Assembly: GCF_018709685.1 (NCBI RefSeq)
Contig: NZ_JABDHQ010000002.1
Coordinates: forward strand, 124,001-188,000
Source of the DNA: Akkermansia muciniphila
GTDB lineage: Bacteria > Verrucomicrobiota > Verrucomicrobiia > Verrucomicrobiales > Akkermansiaceae
Direction of reading: 5' to 3'
Length of the DNA stretch: 64,000 bases
Each line of letters begins with the position of its first letter. The first letter of the stretch is position 1. Of this stretch, positions 46,443 through 54,008 are shown piece after piece. A program made the translations under genes and the position numbers. Below the pieces are notes generated by a model. That model ran no database searches. It had not been told where the DNA came from and saw only the letters and a program-made list of their open reading frames with translations.

Positions 46443-47120
46443 TCAAAGACCTTCCGTGCCCTTGTAAGGCAGGAACCCGCCGATAGGCACGCGCACCATC
46501 CTCTTTTCCAGAGGCAGGCGGCGGAAACGGGTGATAAAATCCGTCAGTCGCCCGTAATTGCGCTCCGTCTTGGGAATCCCCTGCTGGCCGCAATTCACGT
46601 CCGGATTGTAATGCAATTCAATGTGAAGGTGGGCCGGATACATCCCGCGGTTCGTGCCGATGGTGCCCACCTGCGTGCCGCGCAACACCAGCTGGCCCAG
46701 CACTACGTTAATATCGTTCAAATGGGCGTAAAGCGTCTGGCAGCAGAGCACCTTTCCGGACTTGGGCTCCCGGAAGGCATGGCGGACGATCACCACCTTC
46801 CCCCATGCGCCGCGGGCGTCCGCCGCGTAAGTCACCACACCGTGGCCAACGGAATAAACGGGATCGCCCAGATCGGAATTGCCCCCGCTGTTGCCGTTCC
46901 AGTCCTCGCCCATGTGGCGGGGGCTTTTCACGCGCAGGCCGCGGGACCGGTAATAGCCGTTGCCGTCAGGCTTGCCTACCGGAAAATCAAAACCGTCGCA
47001 AAGGGGGACGAGCGCGAACTTGCTGTCCCGCCGGGCCATGTAGACGGGAGCGCTCTCGCTGATAAACGCGGACCCGGTCAGAAGAACCAGCGCCAGCAGT
47101 AAAAAACGGAAATAGGACAT
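46443..47120 (-). CDS. Exported M23 family metallopeptidase (LytM fold)
   Basis: 225 residues from the ATG at 47120 (the frame continues to a TTG at 47168). Signal peptide FRFLLLALVLLTGSAFISESA. The zinc site is HMGEDWN (His, Asp) with HLHIEL supplying the last His pair; AWGKVVIVRHAF and TLYAHLNDINVVLGQLVLRGTQVGTIG are the typical LytM strand order. It probably cleaves peptidoglycan cross-bridges in the periplasm. Divergent from the fucosidase gene. Confidence 0.9.
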   Translation of the reverse strand: MSYFRFLLLALVLLTGSAFISESAPVYMARRDSKFALVPLCDGFDFPVGKPDGNGYYRSRGLRVKSPRHMGEDWNGNSGGNSDLGDPVYSVGHGVVTYAADARGAWGKVVIVRHAFREPKSGKVLCCQTLYAHLNDINVVLGQLVLRGTQVGTIGTNRGMYPAHLHIELHYNPDVNCGQQGIPKTERNYGRLTDFITRFRRLPLEKRMVRVPIGGFLPYKGTEGL

Positions 47121-47312
47121 AGGAGCAAAAGTCCTCCGTATGCTAAACGGGCGCCAGTCCCGGATCAAGCCGAATTCCCCGTATGTCGAAGTTAGAAGTT
47201 ACTAACCCCTTCCGCCCCCTTTGCGCGAAACCCTTTCAACTTGACAGCCAGCCCCCCGTATGAAAGAAAGAATGAGTTTTTCCCGTATTTGGCAACACAC
47301 GTTTTTTTCTGC

Positions 47313-49391
47313 ATGAACAAGCTTACCTCCCTCTTCCTTGGAACAATTCTCTCCTCTTCCATGCTGCCCGGATGGGCCGCGGACCCTCCCAAGCCCTACG
47401 GAGCGGTGCCCACCCCCGCACAGGTCAACTGGCAGCGCATGGAATTCTACGGCTTCATCCACTTCGGCCTGAACACCTTCACGGGCAGGGAATGGGGATA
47501 TGGGGACGAAAATCCGAAAATCTTCAACCCGACGGACTTCAATGCCTCCGACATCGTCTCCACCTTCAAGAAAGGCGGCATGAAGGGGATGATTTATACG
47601 GCCAAGCACCATGACGGCTTCTGCGCATGGCCCACCAAGTCCACGGACCACAATATCACCAAGAGCCCGTGGAAAAACGGCAAGGGGGACGTGGTCAAGG
47701 AATTCGCCCAGGCCTGCAAGAAAAACGGCATCAAATTCGGCACTTACCTCAGCCCGTGGGACCGCAACAATGCGGACTACGGCAAGGAAGGCTACCTGGA
47801 CGTTTACTACAAGCAGATCCGCGAACTGCTGACCAATTACGGCCCCGTCTTTGAAATCTGGTTTGACGGAGCCAACGGGGGGGACGGCTACTACGGCGGA
47901 GCCAGGGAAAAGCGTAACATCGGCGATGCGGAAAAGTACTACAACTTTGAAAAAATCGTGGAAATGATCCGCAAAATCCAGCCCAACTGCATCATCTGGG
48001 GCGCGGGCCACTACGGCGACGCCCGCTGGGGCGGATCTGAAAAAGGCCACGTCAACTATCCCCACTGGAGCACGGTGGGACTGAATGGCGGAGGCGGAGG
48101 CACCGGCAGGCGCGGCGGAGAACGCTGGGTGCCGGCGGAAGGGGATACCACCATCAACCATTCCGGCTGGTTCTGGCACCAGGGGCAGGCGTCCCGCGTC
48201 AAATCCCCGGAAGAGCTCATGCAGGTGTGGTTTGACTCCGTAGGCCGCGGAGCCAACCTTATCCTGAACGTGGCGGCGGACAAGACCGGCAAGCTGGACC
48301 CCGCGGACGTCAAATCCCTGATGGAATTCAAGGAACTGCGCGACAAGCTGTATGCCAGGGACTACGCCCTGGGCGCCACTGTCACGGCCAGCCAGACGCG
48401 CGGCAATGACAAGAAATTCGCCCCTTCCAACATGACGGACGGCAACATGGAGACCTACTGGGCCGTGGAGGACGACAACCTGACGCCCACCGCCTTCATT
48501 ACCCTGCCCAAGCCCGCTACCTTTGACGTCATCCGCCTCCGCGAACAAATCCGCCTGGGCCAGCGTGTAGACTCCTTTAACATTGACGCCTTCATCAACG
48601 GCAAATGGGTCTGCATCGACAATGAAGGAAAAACCATCGGCAACCAGGTCATGCGCCGCCTGAACCGCCCCATCACCACCCAGAAGCTGCGCCTGCGCAT
48701 CACGGGAAGCCAGGCGACGCCCTGCATTTCTGAATTCTCCCTCTTCCGCCAGCCGGCAGGCGCGGTGCGGCCCTCCATCTTCCGCCGTGGAGACAACCTC
48801 ATCATCCTGGCGGACGGCAAGAACAAGATCCTGTACACGACGGACGGAAGCGAACCCAAGGCAGGTTCCCCCGTCTACAGCCAGGGTGCCAAATTCGAGG
48901 AAAGCGGCACCGTCAAGGCACGCTGCCAATTCTCCAATGGCAAGCTGGGTCCCGTCAGCCAGGCCAAGTTCGGCATCAGCAAAACCGGTTGGAAGGTGAA
49001 AAACGCCACCTCCGGCAACGCCGCAGCGGCTATTGACGACAACCCGGAAACCTCCTGGTTCGCCAAAGCGGAAACGCCTCAATCCTTTGTTGTGGACATG
49101 GGCAAGCCCTACCAGGTCTCCAGCTTCTCCTACCTGCCCAGGCAGGACGGGAAAACGTCCGGAATGACGGACAAGTACCGGTTTGAAGTGAGTCCGGACG
49201 GAAAAACCTGGACGAAGGCGGCGGAAGGGGAATTCTCCAACCTCCGCGCCAATCCCATTGAACAATCCGTCAACCTTAAGAACGTCAACGAACCCGTGCG
49301 CTATTTCCGCTTCACCGGCACCAATTCTCTGGACGGCAACAGCGCTTCCGCCGCGGAAATCAACGTATTCGGCGCTCCGGCAGGCAAATAA
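47313..49391 (+). CDS. Secreted GH29 alpha-L-fucosidase with two F5/8-type modules
   Basis: 692 residues from 47313; an in-frame TTG at 47241 adds unrelated sequence. Signal peptide NKLTSLFLGTILSSSMLPGWA. The GH29 barrel spans about 28-340: MEFYGFIHFGLNTFTGREWG, YTAKHHDGFCAWPT, and the catalytic Asp nucleophile in FEIWFDGANGG (about residue 186). A first galactose-binding-like module (about 345-480: NMTDGNMETYWAVEDDNL), a chitobiase C-terminal-like strand set (NKILYTTDGSEPKAGSPVYS) and a second F5/8 type C module (about 565-690) follow. It removes alpha-fucose from mucin or milk glycans. A clear terminator follows. Confidence 0.94.
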   Translation: MNKLTSLFLGTILSSSMLPGWAADPPKPYGAVPTPAQVNWQRMEFYGFIHFGLNTFTGREWGYGDENPKIFNPTDFNASDIVSTFKKGGMKGMIYTAKHHDGFCAWPTKSTDHNITKSPWKNGKGDVVKEFAQACKKNGIKFGTYLSPWDRNNADYGKEGYLDVYYKQIRELLTNYGPVFEIWFDGANGGDGYYGGAREKRNIGDAEKYYNFEKIVEMIRKIQPNCIIWGAGHYGDARWGGSEKGHVNYPHWSTVGLNGGGGGTGRRGGERWVPAEGDTTINHSGWFWHQGQASRVKSPEELMQVWFDSVGRGANLILNVAADKTGKLDPADVKSLMEFKELRDKLYARDYALGATVTASQTRGNDKKFAPSNMTDGNMETYWAVEDDNLTPTAFITLPKPATFDVIRLREQIRLGQRVDSFNIDAFINGKWVCIDNEGKTIGNQVMRRLNRPITTQKLRLRITGSQATPCISEFSLFRQPAGAVRPSIFRRGDNLIILADGKNKILYTTDGSEPKAGSPVYSQGAKFEESGTVKARCQFSNGKLGPVSQAKFGISKTGWKVKNATSGNAAAAIDDNPETSWFAKAETPQSFVVDMGKPYQVSSFSYLPRQDGKTSGMTDKYRFEVSPDGKTWTKAAEGEFSNLRANPIEQSVNLKNVNEPVRYFRFTGTNSLDGNSASAAEINVFGAPAGK

Positions 49392-49413
49392 AATCCCGCC
49401 TCTTTTCCGCATC

Positions 49414-49450
49414 AAGGCGTTCCGGTTTTTCAAGGCCGGAACGCCTTTTT
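49414..49450 (+). terminator. Intrinsic terminator of the GH29 gene
   Basis: AAGGCGTTCCGG (49414-49425) and CCGGAACGCCTT (49436-49447) form a perfect 12-bp stem ending in TTTTT. Confidence 0.9.
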
Positions 49451-49578
49451 CATGATCCTGCCTGTTACGGGCCGTAACCCTGCATTGCCCATGCTTGGGA
49501 GAAGGGAGAAACCATGCCGCCCTTCCCGCCCGGATAAAGGGCATGGGAAAAACGGACCGGATAACCGGAACGGAACGA

Positions 49579-50439
49579 TTAATTTCTCCTGCGCCGCATC
49601 AGCAGGCAGGCAATGCCAAACGCCCCCAGCATGGCCGAAGAAGGTTCCGGTACGGGTGCCGCCTTCAAGTTGTTGGCCAGACGAAGTTTTTTGGGTTCAA
49701 GGGATGGAGCCTCAAGGGCATCTCCCGTGATCAGGGATTCCAGGGAAAGTTCCTTCTCACCGGAATCAACGATGGCGTCATTCTCATCCTGTTCCGGATC
49801 AGCGGAAGGACCGGCCCCCGGATTTTTATCCGGAACAGAGGGCTTGCCCTTGTCATCTGACGGTTTGGAACTTACTCCGCTGTCCGGCACCTCAGGCTTG
49901 ACATGGTCTGCGGCAAATCCACCCGCTATTCTGGGAGGGCCGCCGTAAAAACCGCCCCCGCCGCCACGGGACACCAGTGATCCGGACAGAGGGCCGTACA
50001 CGGCCTCACGGGCCATGACTTCCTCGCTATGGGGCATATAGGACTTGCCGTAGGAAAACATGGCCGCTATTTCCCGTTCCAGCTTCCAGGAAACATCCTC
50101 ATTCAGAATCCCCCTGGCCTTCACCTGCACGGGCAAAGCCATTCCCACCCCCTGGAGCGGTTTTCCGTCTACCACGGAGAAGGCTTGCACCACATCCCCG
50201 CGGGAAGAAACAAAACGGTAAACGATGTAATAACCGGAGGGAAAGGCGGGGGAAGAAACGGCCAGGGCTCCGCCGTCATTAACCGCCTTCACCATCTCGC
50301 GGGAAAGGGGGAGCACGGCATCCATTTTAATAACCGCCTCATCACCGGGAACCGGGGCTCCGGGACTTGAACTGGCAGGCACGGCGGCGTACACCAGCGG
50401 CGCGGTCAATGATAACAGGGCAATGGCAATCTTGGTCAT
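49579..50439 (-). CDS. PEP-CTERM sorting-domain protein
   Basis: 286 residues. Signal peptide at 1-18 (TKIAIALLSLTAPLVYA). The C-terminus is a textbook PEP-CTERM tail: VPEPSSAMLGAF, hydrophobic helix, then RRRRN, the recognition signal for exosortase processing. The middle has an unstructured Pro/Asp/Gly/Lys-rich section (about 175-225) and a Gly-rich GGGGGFYGG stretch. Lipid-free surface or exopolysaccharide association is inferred from the sorting family. No exosortase gene is in the window. A weak CCGG-TTAT-CCGG stem with GTTTTT lies just after the stop. Confidence 0.85.
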   Translation of the reverse strand: MTKIAIALLSLTAPLVYAAVPASSSPGAPVPGDEAVIKMDAVLPLSREMVKAVNDGGALAVSSPAFPSGYYIVYRFVSSRGDVVQAFSVVDGKPLQGVGMALPVQVKARGILNEDVSWKLEREIAAMFSYGKSYMPHSEEVMAREAVYGPLSGSLVSRGGGGGFYGGPPRIAGGFAADHVKPEVPDSGVSSKPSDDKGKPSVPDKNPGAGPSADPEQDENDAIVDSGEKELSLESLITGDALEAPSLEPKKLRLANNLKAAPVPEPSSAMLGAFGIACLLMRRRRN

Positions 50440-50738
50440 GATAAGTGTATTGAAACCGCCGCGGTTCCGTATTGCACAACAGATGACCCATAAATGACAC
50501 TGGCCCCGAAAGGAAGACCCGGCCCCCAGCCCCGCCGGGAAAGCACGTCCGGAAAAACAAAAAACGAGCCAATCAGCCTCCCGTTAAATCACAAGGTAGA
50601 ACTCCAACAATATTTCCCCTCCGGGAAACCGCTCCGTATACGCTTTTTTTCTCCTTTTTCCCCTCCCGGCCCTCTCTGTCATACCGCGATTTCCGGCCGT
50701 GGGGAGCGGGCCAGTTTACAAATAAAATTCCATTAAAA
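50440..50738. other. Intergenic region between PEP-CTERM gene and pseudopilin terminator
   Basis: About 300 bases carrying the PEP-CTERM promoter region: TACACT (50444-50449, minus) sits 4 bases before its ATG without a good -35. I see no gene and no RNA fold of note. Confidence 0.35.
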
Positions 50739-50764
50739 AGGGCGCATCCCGGAGGATGCGCCCT
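50739..50764 (-). terminator. Intrinsic terminator of the pseudopilin gene
   Basis: AGGGCGCATCC (50739-50749) and GGATGCGCCCT (50754-50764) form a perfect 11-bp stem. On the minus strand it is followed by TTTTAATG (complement of 50731-50738). Confidence 0.88.
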
Positions 50765-50789
50765 GTGCAAATCATGCTGGTGGAAAAAC

Positions 50790-51548
50790 TTATTCCTGGC
50801 CGCTGAAATCAGGCGTAAGAATCAGGAACTGGTCGCTGACATCCTTGCCCCTTCTCTTGGGGATGAAGGTGTCCTGGAGGTTGTCGTTGTCGTCCAGTTC
50901 CAGGGTCTTGGCGCTCTGGGCGGTCGTGAAGATCAGAACCTTGCCGCGGAAGCTTTCCGGGTCAAAGCGGACGGCGTTGCCGGCCACGACAGTGCCGCCG
51001 TCTTCACCGGGAAGCACGGAAGTAACCATCAGGGGGTATTCACCCACGGAGCTGCCGATGCCCACCTTCTTGTTGTTGTCACCCTTGCGCATGACGTAGG
51101 AAATGCCCACTTCACCGGGGGTCAGGGCCTTGCCGTCATAAATTTCACCGTCGGGGGTGACGGTGGAACCGCCGGAAGGAGTCTGCACCTTGGCGTAGAA
51201 GTTGCTTTCGGAAACGGATTCGTTGCCCAGAAGCTGGCGGAAGTAGTCATTGGAGGTGTCTCCCTGGAGAGCGCCCAGGCCCGTCATGTAGTTGTGCTGC
51301 GCCACCACGCGGTCTGCGGTGATGTCATCCGGGAAGTTGCCCAGCTTGCTGTTGGACTTGAACTCGTTCATCGCCACGCCCACGTTCTTCATGTTGGTCA
51401 GGGCCTGCATCTGGTCGCCCTTGTTGATCTGGTTCAGAATCGGACCATACGCCACGGAAGCCAGCAGGGCGATAATGGCGATAACAACCAAAAGTTCGAT
51501 CAGGGTGAACCCCCTGCGTAACTGGCGTGTTGCAAAAGATACTTTCAT
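50790..51548 (-). CDS. Type II secretion/type IV pilin-like pseudopilin
   Basis: 252 residues. The prepilin cleavage motif RRGFTLIELLVVIAIIALLA lies at residues about 11-30, with Gly before Phe and Glu at +5, so it is cut and N-methylated by a prepilin peptidase. The rest is a globular head, including a long central loop (GSTVTPDGEIYDGKALTPGE) and a C-terminal Asp-rich segment. It is isolated, with no secretion ATPase or assembly genes nearby. Many Verrucomicrobia and Planctomycetes have numerous such orphan pseudopilins. Confidence 0.85.
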   Translation of the reverse strand: MKVSFATRQLRRGFTLIELLVVIAIIALLASVAYGPILNQINKGDQMQALTNMKNVGVAMNEFKSNSKLGNFPDDITADRVVAQHNYMTGLGALQGDTSNDYFRQLLGNESVSESNFYAKVQTPSGGSTVTPDGEIYDGKALTPGEVGISYVMRKGDNNKKVGIGSSVGEYPLMVTSVLPGEDGGTVVAGNAVRFDPESFRGKVLIFTTAQSAKTLELDDNDNLQDTFIPKRRGKDVSDQFLILTPDFSGQE

Positions 51549-51746
51549 TGTTGGATATGATGGAATGTTTACAGTTTAAGAAAACCGTACGTGGTTATCT
51601 ATGTTCGTCTCTACTATTAACGTGATTTCCCAGTCAGGACAAGCATATTCTCATAAAAATGTTGGGCCTGGAAAGGCGCCGGACTTCCTCCGCGCGCCCC
51701 GTTTTCCGGGGGGGCGGAAAAATCCCGCGCCATGGGAAATCCATGC

Positions 51747-52532
51747 CTACCTGCCGCTGCCGAAAAAGGCGCTCAGGCCTTCCAGCGCTCCGGCTTCCGG
51801 CTTGTCCGCCTCGGCAATGACCTGGCGCTGAAGCTCCGCAATCTCGTCCAGGCCCTTGCGGCCCAGTTCCAGCATCCGGTTCATCTGGTCCGCCGTAAAC
51901 ACGGCCTCCTCCCCGGAACCCTGCACTTCCACAAACTCTCCGTGATCCGTCATCACCAGGTTCATGTCCACCTCCGCGTCCTTGTCCTCCACATAGCAGA
52001 GGTCCAGCAGGGCCTCCCCGTCCAGCATGCCCACGGAAACGGCGGAAACCAGCCTCTTCAGGGGGGATTCCGCCAGCTTCCCGGCGGCCATCAGCTTGTT
52101 CACGGCAATGGCCAGAGCCACGGAAGCCCCGGTGATGGAAGCGGTGCGGGTGCCGCCGTCAGCCTGCAGCACATCGCAATCCACCCAGATCGTGCGCTGG
52201 CCGATCTTGCCCAGATCCACGGCGGCCCTCAGGGAACGGCCGATCAGGCGCTGAATCTCGCTGGAACGCCCGTCCAGCTTCCCTGCCGTAATATCACGGC
52301 GCTTGCGGTCAAGCGTGGAATACGGAAGCATGGAATACTCCGCCGTCAGCCACCCGCCCTCCACGCGCTGAACCTTCATCCAGCGGGGCACATCCTCCTC
52401 AATCGTAACGGCGCAAATCACCTTGGTGCGGCCGAAGGTCACCAGCACGGAGGCCGTGGCGTTCGGGGCAATGCCCGTTTCAAAGCTGATCGGGCGCAAC
52501 TGGTCCACAAGTCGTTTATCCTGACGTTCCAT
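51747..52532 (-). CDS. rph: Ribonuclease PH
   Basis: 261 residues from the Met at 52532 (MERQDKRLVDQLRPISFE); the open frame continues to 52769 over the divergent gene. A phosphorolytic tRNA 3'-end exonuclease. Active-site blocks: SVLVTFGRTKVICAVTIEEDVP, GWLTAEYSMLP, RRDITAGKLDGRSSEIQRLIGRSLRAAVD, TIWVDCDVLQADGGTRTASITGA and DLCYVEDKDAEVDMNLVMT. The C-terminal tail of about 25 residues is a little longer than usual. Confidence 0.96.
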   Translation of the reverse strand: MERQDKRLVDQLRPISFETGIAPNATASVLVTFGRTKVICAVTIEEDVPRWMKVQRVEGGWLTAEYSMLPYSTLDRKRRDITAGKLDGRSSEIQRLIGRSLRAAVDLGKIGQRTIWVDCDVLQADGGTRTASITGASVALAIAVNKLMAAGKLAESPLKRLVSAVSVGMLDGEALLDLCYVEDKDAEVDMNLVMTDHGEFVEVQGSGEEAVFTADQMNRMLELGRKGLDEIAELQRQVIAEADKPEAGALEGLSAFFGSGR

Positions 52533-52598
52533 GCGCGGAATCATGACGGATGCGGGCGGTTTTTTCAAATGGAAAGTGGAATTCCCGCGCCAAACCGC

Positions 52599-52604
52599 TA
52601 ATAT
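52599..52604 (+). promoter_or_regulatory. Candidate -10 of the phosphodiesterase-like gene
   Basis: TAATAT 7 bases before the ATG at 52612, again predicting a message with almost no leader. The -35 region (GTGGAA at 52576-52581, 17-base spacer) is poor. Confidence 0.3.
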
Positions 52605-52611
52605 CCCCTCC

Positions 52612-53991
52612 ATGAAACTCCCCAGCACCCGCGTGGCCGTCATTGACGTGGTGGCCCTTTCCCGCCAGATGATGGAACACATGCCCAGGCTCACCGCGTG
52701 GGCGGAGGGGCGGCGCGTTTCCTCCTTCCCCCCCGCCTTCCCGGCCCTTACCTGCACGGCGCAGAGCACCTATGTAACGGGGCTTTCCCCGCGGGAGCAC
52801 GCCATTCCCGCCAACGGATGGTACAACCGGAACATGAGTGAAATCCAGTTCTGGAAGCAGTCCAACAAGCTGGTGCAGGGACCGCGCCTCTGGGAAAAAC
52901 TGCGGGAACGGTACGGCCCCGGCTTCACCTGCGCCAAGCTCTTCTGGTGGTACAACATGTACTCCACGGCAGACTGGACCATCACGCCGCGTCCCATGTA
53001 CCCGGCGGACGGCCGCAAGGTCTTCGATATTTACACCCAGCCCATGGAACTCCGGGAAACCATTAAAAAGGACCTGGGGGAATTCCCCTTCCCCACCTTC
53101 TGGGGGCCGATGGCGGGCATCCAGTCCTCCCGCTGGATAGCGGACTCCGCCCGGTGGGTGGAACGGAAGCACCGCCCCAGCCTCAGCCTCATCTACCTGC
53201 CCTACCTGGACTATGACCTTCAGAAATTCGGTCCCTCCTCCATGCAGGCGGCACGGGCGGCGGAGGCCATGGACGGCCTCCTGTGCGACCTGATCGGCTT
53301 TCTGGAACAGGAGGGCGTCACCCCCGTTATCCTCAGTGAATACGGGATTTCCGACGTCTCCCGCAGCATTGCCCTCAACCGCCTCTTCCGGGAACGGGGC
53401 TGGATCACCGTGAAACCGGAAATGGGTACGGAAATGCTGGACTGCGGCGCCTCCCGCGCCTTTGCCGTGGCGGACCACCAGACGGCCCTGGTTTACATCA
53501 ACGATCCCTCCGTGAAGGAGGAGGCAAGGGCCCTGCTCTCCGCCGTCCCTGGCGTGGAGGAAATCCGGGAAACGGACTTCTCCGGGCTGAATCCCGCGGC
53601 GCAGGAACGCCTGCCGGACTTCACCGCCATCGCGGCGCCGGACGCATGGTTCACCTACTACTACTGGCAGGATGACGCCAAGGCGCCGGACTTCGCCCGC
53701 TGCGTGGACATCCACCGCAAACCGGGCTATGACCCCGCGGAAATGTTTTTTGACCCCGCCCTCTCCTTCCCCATGCTTCATGCCGCCGCCTTCCTGTTGA
53801 AAAAGAAGCTGGGGTTCCGCGCCCTGATGAAAGTCATCCCGCTCAACGGAGACCTGGTAAAAGGCTCCCACGGCCGGGACAAGGTGCCCGCACACCAGCA
53901 GCCCGTATTCATCGGTCCTGCTTCCCTGCCGGAAATCCGTTCCGCGCAGGATGTGCATGAGGCCATTCTCTCCGCCTTCGCGGAAGACTGA
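52612..53991 (+). CDS. Alkaline phosphatase superfamily protein, NPP-like, with altered metal ligands
   Basis: 459 residues from the ATG at 52612, leaving 79 bases to the rph start. The fold is that of nucleotide pyrophosphatase/phosphodiesterases: first Asp in VAVIDVVALS, nucleophile Thr in LTCTAQSTYVTGLSPREHAI, and NGWYNRNMSEIQFWKQSNKL. By eye the second metal site differs from canonical enzymes: PDxxGHxxGP is LDYDLQKFGP (His to Gln), SDHGM is SEYGI (Asp-His to Glu-Tyr), and the late GYHG is GYDP. No signal peptide, so cytoplasmic. Such changes look like a subfamily, not decay. Substrate unknown. Confidence 0.75.
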   Translation: MKLPSTRVAVIDVVALSRQMMEHMPRLTAWAEGRRVSSFPPAFPALTCTAQSTYVTGLSPREHAIPANGWYNRNMSEIQFWKQSNKLVQGPRLWEKLRERYGPGFTCAKLFWWYNMYSTADWTITPRPMYPADGRKVFDIYTQPMELRETIKKDLGEFPFPTFWGPMAGIQSSRWIADSARWVERKHRPSLSLIYLPYLDYDLQKFGPSSMQAARAAEAMDGLLCDLIGFLEQEGVTPVILSEYGISDVSRSIALNRLFRERGWITVKPEMGTEMLDCGASRAFAVADHQTALVYINDPSVKEEARALLSAVPGVEEIRETDFSGLNPAAQERLPDFTAIAAPDAWFTYYYWQDDAKAPDFARCVDIHRKPGYDPAEMFFDPALSFPMLHAAAFLLKKKLGFRALMKVIPLNGDLVKGSHGRDKVPAHQQPVFIGPASLPEIRSAQDVHEAILSAFAED

Positions 53992-54008
53992 ACCCGGGCG
54001 CGAGCCCG

